Shown: positions 49,839-59,556, numbered from the stretch's first letter. The stretch: 64,000 nucleotides of DNA from JAVBMP01 sp031552195 (GCA_031552195.1 JAVBMT010000010.1:1-64000); one strand, 5' to 3'. The notes: generated by a model from the sequence alone, not told the origin. Translations and numbers: made by a program.

Positions 49839-51245
49839 TCAGCCGAGTTGGCCTTTCAAAGAATGCCGCCCGGCTGCGATAATTTTGACCGGCAACATGC
49901 GCCCGATCAGTTCTTCTCCGTTAACTTCCGGGGCAAGTTCGACATTCACGGCCACGCCGCGTTCATCTTTACCTTGCAAGGCAGGCAAGGTTTTTTGCGT
50001 GGAAGGCGGCGGCAGGCTGACGTCTTCCGCCAGCATGAGGCAAGTTTCGCCTACCCTGGCTCTCAGCAGGGCCTCAGTGTTCCCGTTCTGCCAGCTTTGC
50101 AAGCGGGCCAGGCGTTCAGCGGCCACCGCCGGGTCAACCTTGTCCGGCATTTTTTCGGCCCTGGTTCCAGGGCGGTCCGAATAGGCGAAAGAAAAGCTGA
50201 AGGCGCAGTCCATGGCCTTCAGGGCGCTCATGGTGTTCTGGAAATCTTCTTCCGTTTCTCCCGGAAAGCCGACGATGATGTCGGTGGAAAGAAAAATTTC
50301 CGGCCTGGCCGCGCGCAGGTTTTCCACAATTTTCATATAAGCGGGCAAGTCATATTTTCGGCCCATGGCCTTGAGAATGCGGTCAGAGCCTGATTGCAGC
50401 GGCAAATGAAGACGTGGGGCCAGGTTGGGCAACTCCGCGAAGGCCTGTATCACCCGCTCTGCTATGTCTTTGGGGTGGGGCGTAAGGAAGCGCAGGCGCT
50501 CAAGGCCGGGCAGGGCGGCCACTTCGTAGAGCAACTCGGCGAAGCTTGCGCCCGGCGTCTTCCTGTCTTGGCCGAACGAATTCACGTTTTGTCCCAGAAG
50601 GGTGATTTCCTTGCTGCCGTGCGCGACAAGTTCACGGCATTCTTGCAGGATATCCGTTGTTTCGCGCGATTTTTGCCTTCCCCTGACATAGGGGACGATG
50701 CAGTAGGCGCAGAAATTGTCACAGCCTTGCATGATGGTGACCAGAGTGGAAACCGGAGCTTTGCCGAGGGCGGCTTCAGCCTGCCTCCCGCCTGACAGGT
50801 CGGCCTCAAACGGTTTAAGTTCCAGATTGAGCCGGCGCTCCTGGTAGGCGTCAGGGAAATCCAGGAAGCTAAGGCGGGTTTGCGGTTCTTCCAGCAGGCG
50901 GAAAACGGCTTCAGGCGCGGCGTGAACTCCACCTGGCCCGAACACCATGCGCACATTAGGGAAGCGCCGGAACAGTCTGTCGCCGATTTGCTGGGCCACA
51001 CAGCCGCCCACGCAGATCAAGGCTTTGCGGCGCTGGACATGCAAAAAACGCTCGATGCGGCCCAGTTCCGAGTAAACTTTTTGTTCAGGTTTGTCGCGCA
51101 CGGAACAGGTGTTGACAATATAGACGTCGGCCTGATCATGCCGTTCGGCTTCCGTCAACCCGCCGGCCGACAAGGTCCTGCGCATCCAGTCGGAATCTCC
51201 GGCGTTCATTTGGCAGCCGAAGGTGATGATATGAAAACTTGGCAT
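49839..51245 (-). CDS. miaB: tRNA-2-methylthio-N6-dimethylallyladenosine synthase MiaB
   Basis: 468 residues. The UPF0004 domain holds Cys 11, 47 and 82 (ITFGCQMNAGDSDWM, NTCSVRDKPEQK, VGGCVAQQ) for the auxiliary cluster. Radical SAM cluster Cys 175, 179 and 182 are in QGCDNFCAYCIVPYVRGR. A C-terminal TRAM domain ends the protein. It adds a methylthio group to A37 of tRNAs reading UNN codons. SRPVxxIxxE signatures of the RimO/MtaB relatives are not seen, and the RGRQKSR run favours MiaB. Confidence 0.95.
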   Translation of the reverse strand: MPSFHIITFGCQMNAGDSDWMRRTLSAGGLTEAERHDQADVYIVNTCSVRDKPEQKVYSELGRIERFLHVQRRKALICVGGCVAQQIGDRLFRRFPNVRMVFGPGGVHAAPEAVFRLLEEPQTRLSFLDFPDAYQERRLNLELKPFEADLSGGRQAEAALGKAPVSTLVTIMQGCDNFCAYCIVPYVRGRQKSRETTDILQECRELVAHGSKEITLLGQNVNSFGQDRKTPGASFAELLYEVAALPGLERLRFLTPHPKDIAERVIQAFAELPNLAPRLHLPLQSGSDRILKAMGRKYDLPAYMKIVENLRAARPEIFLSTDIIVGFPGETEEDFQNTMSALKAMDCAFSFSFAYSDRPGTRAEKMPDKVDPAVAAERLARLQSWQNGNTEALLRARVGETCLMLAEDVSLPPPSTQKTLPALQGKDERGVAVNVELAPEVNGEELIGRMLPVKIIAAGRHSLKGQLG

Positions 51246-51298
51246 ATTTTTCCGTAAGGGATATTTCTAAAACATAGAAGGCGTAACGGCGAGAAAGT

Positions 51299-52498
51299 TC
51301 ACAGCCCCAAAGCGTTCATGAGGAAGAACGAAGCCAGCATGTTCAGCAGGATGAACGGCAGAACGCAAGTGGCTGACTGATACCAGGTCAGGTCATGCGC
51401 ATAGCGGAAGCCGATGAACATGAGCAGCAAAAACATCATCGGGGCTATCATCGGGCCGATGAAGGGCACAACGGCCAGCAGCATCGGGGCCGATGCATAG
51501 GCCACCACCCGGAAAGTCACGCTGAAGTCGGCCTTTTCAGGCAAAAGAAGGCGCATTGTCTGGTGAATGACGCCGGATATGAGCCCCAGGCTGATGGTGG
51601 CGGCCACCGGAATGATCAGAAGCAGCATGGAAATGTTGGACATGTCGAAATGCAGGGTAACCTGGCCGGCCGCTTCAGGGGCCACGGATATAGTTTCCTG
51701 GAGCGTCAGCATCCAGAGCACGTACATGGCGGCGTAACAGGTATCCAGCAAAAGGTAGAACACCAGGCCCGGAACCAAAGATCCGCCGGAACGTATCCGG
51801 CTGAAGAGGTTTTTGGGGTCAAGCATGGCCTTCATAATGGTGGACATCAACGCGCCGGGGCGTCCGAACTGTCCGGGAGATTCCCAGGGAACGTCCGGCA
51901 GGTCGCGTTTTTCAAATTTTTCTTCGCTGCGGCCGCCTTTCCAGTTTTCCGGGCCTTCGCCCCAAGGTGTATTGTCGTCAAGGCGGCCAAGGTCGCGCAT
52001 GGGTTTTCCCGGCCGTTCCGTTCCAGAAGGGCGCGTTTCTTCCCACGTTTCCGCCTCATTTATCTCCGGCATTCCCTCGGCCGTATTTTCCGGGGTTTCA
52101 TCCGGCATATCTTCCCGCACGCTTTCCGGGCGCATTTCCCGGCGCTCCGGAGCTTCTTCCGGACGCGGCATTTCTTCAGGCAGCGGCGCGTCTTCAGGCC
52201 CGGGCGCAACGCCGTATCCGGCGGAATGGCCTCCGGGGCGGGCTATATCCCCCCGTTTGAACTTACCTTCCTGTTCCCAACGCTCGTGCAGTGAGTCCAC
52301 CGCGTCCCACAAGTCAATTTGCGGTTTGCCAGGCTCGGGTTTTATAACCGGCGAAGGCTGAACTGGCGCCGGAGCCTCCGCCTGGCGGAAGTGAAAGCGG
52401 CGCCTGCACTTGGGGCAGGTGGCCAAAGCCGCTCCGGAAGGTATTTTTCTGTCTTCTATATCTCGTGTGAAGCCGCATTGCGGGCAGCGTATATTCAT
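51299..52498 (-). CDS. Zinc-ribbon plus Yip1-domain membrane protein
   Basis: 399 residues. The N-terminal zinc ribbon MNIRCPQCGFTRDIEDRKIP with CPKCRRRFHF resembles the MJ0042-type finger. A charged, Pro/Glu-rich low-complexity region (about 50-200) with repeated EEMPRPEEAPERREM-like units follows. The last about 180 residues carry five hydrophobic segments, consistent with a Yip1 domain (AYASAPMLLAVVPFIGPMIA). Domain function in bacteria is unknown. It lies between recJ and miaB on the same strand. Confidence 0.75.
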   Translation of the reverse strand: MNIRCPQCGFTRDIEDRKIPSGAALATCPKCRRRFHFRQAEAPAPVQPSPVIKPEPGKPQIDLWDAVDSLHERWEQEGKFKRGDIARPGGHSAGYGVAPGPEDAPLPEEMPRPEEAPERREMRPESVREDMPDETPENTAEGMPEINEAETWEETRPSGTERPGKPMRDLGRLDDNTPWGEGPENWKGGRSEEKFEKRDLPDVPWESPGQFGRPGALMSTIMKAMLDPKNLFSRIRSGGSLVPGLVFYLLLDTCYAAMYVLWMLTLQETISVAPEAAGQVTLHFDMSNISMLLLIIPVAATISLGLISGVIHQTMRLLLPEKADFSVTFRVVAYASAPMLLAVVPFIGPMIAPMMFLLLMFIGFRYAHDLTWYQSATCVLPFILLNMLASFFLMNALGL

Positions 52499-52584
52499 AT
52501 TGAAACCTTCATCTATTTTCGGCGCCGATTCCGCGCAGCGCGTCCAGTGGCGGCGTGAAGCGCCGGCTTCACGGGGTAAATCCG

Positions 52585-54303
52585 CTAATCCATCTGCCAG
52601 TCTTTAACTCTCAGTTCCACCGTTGCGATGCCGTTGTAGCGGTCTATGCGAGGGGAATAAGCCAGTTTTATTTTTTTGCCAAGAGCGTTTGGCAAAATAT
52701 CGCGTTTGGGGCGCCAAAGCTTGGCTTTCAGGGTAACCCCGCTGCTTTGGTCCTGCACGTCAATGATGGTAAGGCCGGACATTGCGCGGACGTTGCGTAA
52801 TATAAGGGCGTTGGAGGCGAAAACCGGCTCCGGGTTTCCCATGCCGAACGGCTGGAGCATTTCCAGTTCTTTGAGCAGGGTGAAATCCGAAGCTTTATCC
52901 AGGGACAGTTCGCTGTCTATTTTCACGCTCAAGGGCGGAGCCGTGAGGCCGAGCGTTTCCTTGACCTTGGCGTCGAAACGCTGCCGGAAGGCTTCAAGTT
53001 CCTCCGCTTTAAGGGTGAGCCCGGCGGCCATGCGGTGCCCGCCGAAGGCCAGGAAAAGATCCGCGCATCCGGACAGGGCCGAATGCAGGTCGAAATTTTC
53101 CAGGCTGCGGCCGGAGCCTTTTATTTTTGTTCCGTTGTCGCACAGGATGATGGTCGGGCGGTGGAACTCCTCAACCATGCGCGAGGCGACAATGCCGATA
53201 ATTCCCATATGCCAGTGCGGGCCGTAAAGAACCAGCCCCATGCGCCCTTCCGCCACTTGCCCGGCGGCCATTTCCCTGGCTTCTTCAACTATCTGCTCTT
53301 CTTCGGAACGGCGTTGCCGGTTGAACGATTCAAGCTCGGCGGCCAGCTGGGCGGCTTCAACCCTGTCTTCAGTGAGCAGCAGGCGAAGGGCCACCTCGCT
53401 CCTGCTCAGGCGGCCGGCGGCGTTTATGCGCGGGGCAAGGGTAAACACCACCTGCCCGGCGTTCACCTCGGCGCTGGGTGAAATTTTGCAGACGCTCTTA
53501 AGCGCGGCAATGCCGGGACGGGAGGCTTTGTTAAGGTAAAGGAGGCCGTTTTTCACCAAAATGCGGTTTTGCCCGCAAAGGTTGACCACATCGGCCAGGG
53601 TTCCCAGGGCCACAAGGTCCAGCAGCGGGCGTATATCGACCTTCTTGCCGGTTTGTTCCGCCAGGCGGTTGTTTACGCCGGCCATAAGGAGAAAGGCCAC
53701 GCCGACGCCGGCCAGAGACTGGCACTCGCATTCACCTATGGTCGGGGCGCAGACGGCGTCGGCTTCCGGCAGGGTCTCGCCGGGCAGGTGATGGTCTGAA
53801 ACCACCACGGTGAAGCCCAGCTCTTTGGCCCGTTTTACGGGTTCGTAGTCGCTGATGCCGCAATCCACCGTGAGCAGCATGTCAAAGCCTTGGGCGGCCA
53901 GCTCTTCAAGCTTGGGCACATTCATGCCGTAACCTTCCTCAAGGCGGCAGGGAATATGGCAGCGCGCGCTGTAGCCGTGCATGGCCAGAAAATGGAGCAC
54001 AAGGGCGGAAGAGGTTATGCCGTCAACGTCGTAGTCGCCCCAGACCACCAGTTTTTTACCGGCGATAAGTCCGTCGGCCAGAATTTGCGCGGCCTTTTCC
54101 AGGCCGGGCCAGTTGCTGAGCGGGACCAGATAACGCAGTCCGGGGTTAACGAAAAACGCCATTTCGCTCTTGCTTTGCAGACCGCGCTGCCAGAGCATTT
54201 CGGCCAGAAAGGCGGATATTTCAAGCTGCTCGGCCCATAACGCCAGTTCCGGCGGCGTTTCGGTCCGGGCGCCGTAACGCGGGATCCATTTTGTAGAAAT
54301 CAT
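52585..54303 (-). CDS. recJ: Single-stranded-DNA exonuclease RecJ
   Basis: 572 residues. DHH motifs: GDYDVDGITSSALV (about 89-102), TVDCGISDY (about 145-153) and VVSDHHLPG (about 168-175); the DHHA1 domain has FGGHRMAAGLTL. A C-terminal OB domain follows (about 460-570). This 5'-3' nuclease acts in mismatch and recombinational repair in the cytoplasm. All metal-binding residues visible by eye are intact. It is in a long minus-strand run. Confidence 0.95.
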   Translation of the reverse strand: MISTKWIPRYGARTETPPELALWAEQLEISAFLAEMLWQRGLQSKSEMAFFVNPGLRYLVPLSNWPGLEKAAQILADGLIAGKKLVVWGDYDVDGITSSALVLHFLAMHGYSARCHIPCRLEEGYGMNVPKLEELAAQGFDMLLTVDCGISDYEPVKRAKELGFTVVVSDHHLPGETLPEADAVCAPTIGECECQSLAGVGVAFLLMAGVNNRLAEQTGKKVDIRPLLDLVALGTLADVVNLCGQNRILVKNGLLYLNKASRPGIAALKSVCKISPSAEVNAGQVVFTLAPRINAAGRLSRSEVALRLLLTEDRVEAAQLAAELESFNRQRRSEEEQIVEEAREMAAGQVAEGRMGLVLYGPHWHMGIIGIVASRMVEEFHRPTIILCDNGTKIKGSGRSLENFDLHSALSGCADLFLAFGGHRMAAGLTLKAEELEAFRQRFDAKVKETLGLTAPPLSVKIDSELSLDKASDFTLLKELEMLQPFGMGNPEPVFASNALILRNVRAMSGLTIIDVQDQSSGVTLKAKLWRPKRDILPNALGKKIKLAYSPRIDRYNGIATVELRVKDWQMD

Positions 54304-54421
54304 GAGAAAACCACCTGAGCGCGACAGTAAAATTTTCGCGGATTGTTTGCTTTTAAAAAATACCGGCCAGCCCGCATAAACCGGGCGAAGGCCCGGGCGC
54401 GGCGCTTGCGGAATGTGGAGG

Positions 54422-55321
54422 TTAAAGCAGCTCCGCCAAGAATCCGGCCTTTTGGTTGGCGAATATTTTTTCCAGCTGTTCCATTGCTTCCGTCATGTCC
54501 GGCTTGCCGGGCAAAAGTTCAAGCGTTTCCGCCGGAATCCGCCCGTTTCGGTCCAACCCCTGGTCCGCCAGCAGATTGGCGGCGGCCATGACCGCCACTG
54601 AATCTTTGTGCCTGGAGGCCAGCAGGGGGTAGTGGTGCCAGCTTACGGTTTCCACCAGAATTTCCGGCAAATTCCAGCGGGACAGCACCATCCCGCCGAC
54701 CGTTCCGTGGTCAAGACCCCAGTATTTGTCTTCCGCCTCGGAAAATGAAATTTTATTTTCCGCAGACAGGGCGGTAACGCTTACCCAGTCCCGCGGGCGC
54801 AACATGCCGAGCAGGAGTTTTCCCACATCATGCAGGAGGCCGGCGGCGAAAAGGGCTTCAGGATCGAGCTGTTCGCCAGCGTCGGCGTTTTTTTCGCGCA
54901 ATTGCCCGGTATTGATATGACGGGCAAAGCACCTGGCGATTTGAGCGGTTAAAATCTGGTGCTTCCACAGGGCAAGCCCGGGAAAGCCCTTAGGCAGGCG
55001 CGAAGCCGGAAAGGTTCCGGATACGGCGAACAAAACGGCCAGAGAGCGTACTTCCACCATGCCCAGAACGATAACGGCCCTTTCAAGCGAGGCGATGGTG
55101 GATTCAAGGCCGTAGGCCGCGGAGTTGGCGACGTGAAGCACCTTGGCCGCAAGCCCTTGGCTGCGCCCTATTACTTCAGCTATATCCGAAGCTGATGCGT
55201 TGTTATTGGACGAAGTTTTAGCGAACAGTTCAGGCAAAAGCTCCGGGTCGCAATTCAAAGTTGGCGGGTTGCTGGCCAGTTTGGCCAGAAATGTGCGGGC
55301 TTCTTCCATGCGTTCGGTCAT
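54422..55321 (-). CDS. HDOD-domain signalling protein
   Basis: 299 residues, nearly all an HDOD domain: ELFAKTSSNNNASASDIAEV, AKVLHVANSAAYGLES, IASLERAVIVLGMVEVRSLAV, and the HD-like LFAAGLLHDVGKLLLGML followed by LDHGTVGGMVLSRWNLPEIL. HDOD proteins are non-catalytic or weakly catalytic signalling adaptors, often linked to c-di-GMP, chemotaxis or stress. The gene lies 40 bases after the TPR gene. Confidence 0.88.
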   Translation of the reverse strand: MTERMEEARTFLAKLASNPPTLNCDPELLPELFAKTSSNNNASASDIAEVIGRSQGLAAKVLHVANSAAYGLESTIASLERAVIVLGMVEVRSLAVLFAVSGTFPASRLPKGFPGLALWKHQILTAQIARCFARHINTGQLREKNADAGEQLDPEALFAAGLLHDVGKLLLGMLRPRDWVSVTALSAENKISFSEAEDKYWGLDHGTVGGMVLSRWNLPEILVETVSWHHYPLLASRHKDSVAVMAAANLLADQGLDRNGRIPAETLELLPGKPDMTEAMEQLEKIFANQKAGFLAELL

Positions 55322-55361
55322 ATGCAGCCTGAAAACCCATTACTCGAGGGCGTATTTAGGT

Positions 55362-56282
55362 TCAATCCGTTTGTTCGCCGGCTTTTTGCCCAGCCTGTTC
55401 CGGGCCTGAGCCGGAAGCCATGGCGGCCTGAGCCGTTTTAAGTGTTTGCGCAACGGTAATTTTGCGGTCTTCAGGAATCAGATTTTTGGAAAGCATCCAC
55501 ATGAGAAAGCGCATGGCTTCCGTGTGCGTCGGATTAAGCTTCATCGTTTCAATCAGGCTGTCAACCGTTTTGTCAGGCTGCTTGTTTTCCAGATAGGCGC
55601 GGGCAAGGTTGTAATACAGGTTTTCCTCCGGCCCGGAAAGGTTGAGAGCTCGCTCGTAATAGCTTATGGCCTGGTCAAACAGCCGGCTTTTCCGCAAGTT
55701 TATGCCGAATTCGTTGAAAAGGTGCTTGTGCTCCTCTTCAAAGGCCGCGTCAAGTTTGACTATGCGGTCAATAATATTGGCGGCGCGCTCCGTTTCCCCT
55801 CTTTCCAGGTAGGTTATGCCGAGGCCGAAATTTGCCCGCACGTTATCTTCGTCAAGGGTCAGGGCGTTGTTGAACTCCATCTCCGCGCTGAATGTCTCGT
55901 TATTGCTGCGGTAGCGTTCCGCGCGAGACACGGTTTTGTTCAGCTCGCGCATTTTTGGGTAAACGGTTGAAACGTAAAATTCCGGTTCCGGGCTGAAGTC
56001 TTTAAGGAAATTTTCCCTTTCCACCACTCGTTTCGGGCCTGAGGGTATATAGTTGGGATTTATGGGCTGAACCTCGATTCTGCCGTCGTCCAGTTCCTTG
56101 GCGTACCAGAAGGCTTTTTGTATGGTCTTGCGGGTCGTGGTGCCTGTGCCGACCTTGCGAACTTCCTGTGAAGAGAAGAGGCCGGTGATCATTTCTTTTT
56201 TGTCTTGGGGCTGTTCTCTGTTTTCAGCTGGGTTCGCCGTTATGTTCTGGGTCATGTCCATACCTGTGATTGTTTTATTCAT
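55362..56282 (-). CDS. TPR-repeat protein (conserved in Desulfovibrio)
   Basis: 306 residues if started at the ATG at 56282; downstream ATGs at 56261 and 56255 are also possible, the last having an AGGT upstream. A conserved block FSSQEVRKVGTGTTTRKTIQKAFWYA lies near the N-terminus and resembles proteins I recall in other Desulfovibrio. Residues about 125-265 form three to four TPR units (AEMEFNNALTLDEDNVRANF, AISYYERALNLSGPEENLYY). No catalytic motif and no membrane segment. Function unknown; TPRs suggest protein binding, and it may act with the HDOD protein encoded next. Confidence 0.75.
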   Translation of the reverse strand: MNKTITGMDMTQNITANPAENREQPQDKKEMITGLFSSQEVRKVGTGTTTRKTIQKAFWYAKELDDGRIEVQPINPNYIPSGPKRVVERENFLKDFSPEPEFYVSTVYPKMRELNKTVSRAERYRSNNETFSAEMEFNNALTLDEDNVRANFGLGITYLERGETERAANIIDRIVKLDAAFEEEHKHLFNEFGINLRKSRLFDQAISYYERALNLSGPEENLYYNLARAYLENKQPDKTVDSLIETMKLNPTHTEAMRFLMWMLSKNLIPEDRKITVAQTLKTAQAAMASGSGPEQAGQKAGEQTD

Positions 56283-56335
56283 GGTAAGCAAGCGGTTACG
56301 TTCATTCCATGATGGAATGCGTTGCGGCCCGCGCG

Positions 56336-57070
56336 TCAACTTGCTATATTAACCATAGACGAGGCAATATGCAAGGCCGCTTGAGCCGGGTCGGCGCTGG
56401 CGCTTATCGGGCGGCCGACCACCAGAAAATCCGCCCCGGCCCTGACCGCCTCTTCCGGGGTCATAACCCTGCGCTGGTCGTCTGGCGGTGTTGCTGAAGA
56501 ATTTTTTTCAGCCGGCCTTATGCCGGGGCAAAGGCAGATAAAATCATTACCGCAGGCTGACTTTACGCTCGCAGCCTCGTGCCCGGAGCAGACAACGCCG
56601 GAAAGTCCGGCCGCCCTGGCCGCCTTGGCCCGGCTGAGAACAAGTTCGGGCAAGCGGTTTTGAAATTCGGCCGGCAATTCGTCGGGCGCGGTGCTGGTCA
56701 GAACGGTAACGCCAAGCAACAGGCTGCTTCCGCCCGCTTCTTCCAGCGCCTTGCGCGCCGCTTCCGCCATACGCTTCCCGCCGCTCATGTGAATGTTGCA
56801 CATGTCAACCCCGAGGGCCAGGGCGGATTTAACCGCGCCATGGACGGTATTGGGTATATCGTGGAACTTCAGGTCGAGAAAAACCTTGCAGCCCAGGCGC
56901 TTCAGGCTTGAAACAACCTGCGGCCCGGCAAAAGTGAACAATTCCAGGCCAACTTTCACCCAGGGGGTGGCCGGCAGGACTTTTTCCGCCAGTTCAAGGG
57001 CATCAGCCGCGGAGGGCAGGTCAAGAGCGACGACCAGCCGCGGTTTGCGCGTGTTTTCAAAAGAAGTCAT
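56336..57070 (-). CDS. pyrF: Orotidine-5'-phosphate decarboxylase
   Basis: 244 residues, TIM-barrel type I enzyme. LVVALDLPS near the N-terminus, the catalytic Asp-Lys-Asp array in FLDLKFHDIPNT (Asp about 66, Lys about 68, Asp about 71), and VVGRPISASADP for phosphate binding. It makes UMP in pyrimidine synthesis. It overlaps gmk by four bases (ATGA). Confidence 0.95.
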   Translation of the reverse strand: MTSFENTRKPRLVVALDLPSAADALELAEKVLPATPWVKVGLELFTFAGPQVVSSLKRLGCKVFLDLKFHDIPNTVHGAVKSALALGVDMCNIHMSGGKRMAEAARKALEEAGGSSLLLGVTVLTSTAPDELPAEFQNRLPELVLSRAKAARAAGLSGVVCSGHEAASVKSACGNDFICLCPGIRPAEKNSSATPPDDQRRVMTPEEAVRAGADFLVVGRPISASADPAQAALHIASSMVNIAS

Positions 57071-57693
57071 TTCGTCCGCCCGTGCAGCAGTTCGCGCACA
57101 AATTCAGGTTGAAGCGAAGGGTGCAGGAGGGCGGCCTTGTAAACCGCGCAAAGGTCCTGAAAGGCCTTCTCAAGGTTGCTGTTTATTATCCATGCGTCAA
57201 ACCAGTGCGCCTGCATCATTTCTTCCGAAGCGGCGGCAAGCCGGGCGGCTATTACTTCCGCGCGGTCAGTGCCCCGGCCGCGCAGCCTTCGTTCCAGCTC
57301 TTCCATGCTGGGGGGAAGCACGAAAACGAACACCGCTCCGGGCAGGTTCTGCTTCAGCTGGGCCGCCCCCTGCACGTCTATGTCAAAGAGCACGTCGCGC
57401 GAAGAGGCCAGCAGGTTTCTGGTGGTTTCAAGCGGGGTGCCGTAAAAATTGCCGTGCACTTCGGCCCATTCCGCAAAAAAACCGGCGTCGCGCCGGCGCA
57501 TGAATTCGGCCTTGTCCAGAAATTCATAGTCCTTGCCGTCAATTTCCCCGGTTCTGGGCGGCCTGGTGGTGCAAGACACCGAAAATGAGAAGCTGTCAAA
57601 AGTTTCCGTAAGCATTCTGGCCAAAGTCGTTTTTCCGGCGCCGGACGGAGCGCACAGCACAATGGCCGCCCCCAGGCGGTTTTCGCGGTTCAT
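57067..57693 (-). CDS. gmk: Guanylate kinase
   Basis: 208 residues. Walker A is APSGAGKTTL (about 15-24); SVSCTTRPPRTGEIDGKDYEFL is the GMP-binding segment, and FVLPPSMEELERRLRGRG is in the lid region. It phosphorylates GMP to GDP. It overlaps both neighbours by four bases, so yicC-remA-gmk-pyrF is a tightly coupled unit. No omega-subunit gene follows, unlike in enterics. Confidence 0.95.
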   Translation of the reverse strand: MNRENRLGAAIVLCAPSGAGKTTLARMLTETFDSFSFSVSCTTRPPRTGEIDGKDYEFLDKAEFMRRRDAGFFAEWAEVHGNFYGTPLETTRNLLASSRDVLFDIDVQGAAQLKQNLPGAVFVFVLPPSMEELERRLRGRGTDRAEVIAARLAAASEEMMQAHWFDAWIINSNLEKAFQDLCAVYKAALLHPSLQPEFVRELLHGRTK

Positions 57694-57971
57694 TCGTTTG
57701 CTCCGTCACGTTCCGGCTGCCCTTGCGCGAACCTTTGGCGCAGGGTTTCCGTTTGAATGGTCGAAAGGATCACATGGTTGGAGTCGGTCACAACAATGGA
57801 ACGGGTTTTTCTTCCCTGCGTGGCGTCTATCAGCCTTCCTTCCTGCCTTGCGTCCTCGCGCAGGCGGCGCATGGGAGAGGACGACGGGTTTACTATGGCG
57901 ACAATGCGGCTCGTCAGAACCATGTTGCCGAAACCCAGGTTTAAAAGTTCAACCTTGGCGTTCGGCGTCAT
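57690..57971 (-). CDS. RemA/DUF370-family regulator
   Basis: 93 residues. LLNLGFGNMVLTSRIVAIVNPSSSPMRRL and GRLIDATQGRKTRSIVVTDSNHVILS define the DUF370/RemA family. RemA in Bacillus is a DNA-binding activator of matrix and osmolyte genes and forms ring-like oligomers; in proteobacteria the role is not well known. The location between yicC and gmk is the usual one for this family. Confidence 0.9.
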   Translation of the reverse strand: MTPNAKVELLNLGFGNMVLTSRIVAIVNPSSSPMRRLREDARQEGRLIDATQGRKTRSIVVTDSNHVILSTIQTETLRQRFAQGQPERDGANE

Positions 57972-57998
57972 TGCGGCGCTCCATGCATTATCGCGCGG

Positions 57999-58925
57999 TT
58001 ATTCAATGTTCTGCACCTGTTCGCGGCATTTTTCCAGTTCGCTTTTAAAATCAACCACCAGGCGGGAAATTTGCGCGTCCTGTATTTTGTTGCCGCAAGT
58101 GTTTATTTCCCTGAAGCATTCCTGCAAAGTGAAGTCGAGGCGTTTTCCAGCGTCAGCGCCCTTGCGGAGGATTTCGCGCAGGCTGTCCAGGTGGGCCGCA
58201 AGGCGGGTAAGTTCTTCGCTTACGTCCAGCTTGTCGGATAAAAGGGCTATTTCCTGCAAAAAACGGTTTTCTTCCAGTTCCTTGCCGAAAGGTTCCAGCA
58301 CTTCGCTTATCCTGTCTCTGATCAGGCTGAAGCGGTCTTCCTTTATCCCGGGGGCCTGCTCGTTGATGCGAGCCAGCCATTCCTCCAGGCGCAAAATACG
58401 GGCGAGGAGGTCTTTTTCCAGAGCGGCGGCTTCAATTTCGCGGGCCTCGTTCCAGTCGTCAAGCGCGGTTCCCAGGCCTTGCGCCAGTCTTTCCGCCTGG
58501 TCGCTCTCCGCCTCTATGGAACCTTCTTCCCACAAAAACGACATGCCGATCAATCTGTTGTAATCCGGCGTGAAGGCGGCGCCGCGCAACGCCGCGAATT
58601 TTTCCATGGAATCTAGCATTGATGCGGCCAGAGACGCATTGAAGGTAAGGCCGGACTCAGGGCGTTCCGTGTTGCCGCGTTGCAGGAACAGGGTAATTTC
58701 CACCCGCCCGCGTCCGGCCCTGCCCCGGACGATTTTTTCCAGCTGGCTCTCCAGGGAGCGGGCGCAAGACGGCAAACGCCATTTTATATCAAGGTGTTTG
58801 CTGTTTACGCTGCGTATTTCCCAGGTTTGCGTCCAGTCCTTTTCTTCAAGGGAGCAACGCCCGAACCCGGTCATGCTTCTGAGGGGCTGCTCCGCGCCCG
58901 TTGATTTTCCCTGCGTTCTGCGCAT
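57999..58925 (-). CDS. yicC: YicC-family endoribonuclease
   Basis: 308 residues from the ATG at 58925; the conserved SMTGFGRCS begins 17 residues later, and a longer frame adds only unconserved Arg-rich sequence. YicC_N (WEIRSVNSKHLDIKWRLP, RGRVEITLFLQRG) and the C-terminal DUF1732 (RLDFTLQECFREINTCGNKIQDAQIS) are both present. YicC-type proteins are stress-induced RNases. First gene of the yicC-remA-gmk-pyrF run; a 631-base region lies upstream. Confidence 0.9.
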   Translation of the reverse strand: MRRTQGKSTGAEQPLRSMTGFGRCSLEEKDWTQTWEIRSVNSKHLDIKWRLPSCARSLESQLEKIVRGRAGRGRVEITLFLQRGNTERPESGLTFNASLAASMLDSMEKFAALRGAAFTPDYNRLIGMSFLWEEGSIEAESDQAERLAQGLGTALDDWNEAREIEAAALEKDLLARILRLEEWLARINEQAPGIKEDRFSLIRDRISEVLEPFGKELEENRFLQEIALLSDKLDVSEELTRLAAHLDSLREILRKGADAGKRLDFTLQECFREINTCGNKIQDAQISRLVVDFKSELEKCREQVQNIE

Positions 58926-59556
58926 CTTCGGCCCGCCTGTTTTGATATGGCCCGCCTTGCGGACGCGAAGAACATAAAACATTCCGCGACGGGGCGCAAT
59001 CATAATCCGGGCTTGCCGCGATGGAGGACGGGGCTGGGGCGGCCGCCTTTCCAAGCGGCGGGGCATTTCAGGCATGAAGTTTAAATAGGCTTTTGTCCAA
59101 AGGCCTCATCAAAACCTCTATGTTTTTTCCGGCCGAGCGCCGTGAGGGTGCGCTCTCTTCGCAAAGAAGGCTGCTTTACTTGCCTTTGCCGCACAACCGT
59201 TATCTTGGGAGCAGTTTCCAGGTGCCGTGGAGGCATAGTTTTTGCAAATGTTTTTGAGAAGGTTAATATTCGGCAATCTTTTTGAAATAAATGCTTTACT
59301 GAAAAGAGATAATGCAATATCATCTTACATATAGACGATTCTTTAATTATGGAAGCAGGTAAATTTCCGGCCCGCAGTTATAATGCGACGTTCAGTTTAT
59401 TTTTAAAGCTTAAGGCATCTGTGTTGTGAGCGATCAAAACGGCGGCCAGGGCCGGGCTGATGATTGCGGCGGATTTTTGCCGGTCTCCGGCGCAATGGCG
59501 TAGAATGTTCGGTATACATTATTCGTGTACTTTATATAAATCCGTATGAGGAAGGT
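58926..59556. other. Divergent gap between yicC and the CII-like gene
   Basis: 631 bases. The part near yicC is GC-rich; 59220-59420 is AT-rich and includes an imperfect dyad around GATAATGCAATATCATC (about 59308). A minus-strand frame of 80 codons (59081-59323) has no conserved look and I do not call it. Just before the CII-like gene, GTATAC and GTGTAC motifs (about 59512-59530) may be regulatory. No supported gene or RNA. Confidence 0.45.

Noticed and set aside
59081..59323. Minus-strand frame of 80 codons in the gap beyond yicC
   Set aside because: No ribosome-binding site, no recognisable fold and atypical composition.
59300..59330. Fur box around GATAATGCAATATCATC
   Set aside because: Only the outer arms pair and the match to the 19-base Fur consensus is poor.
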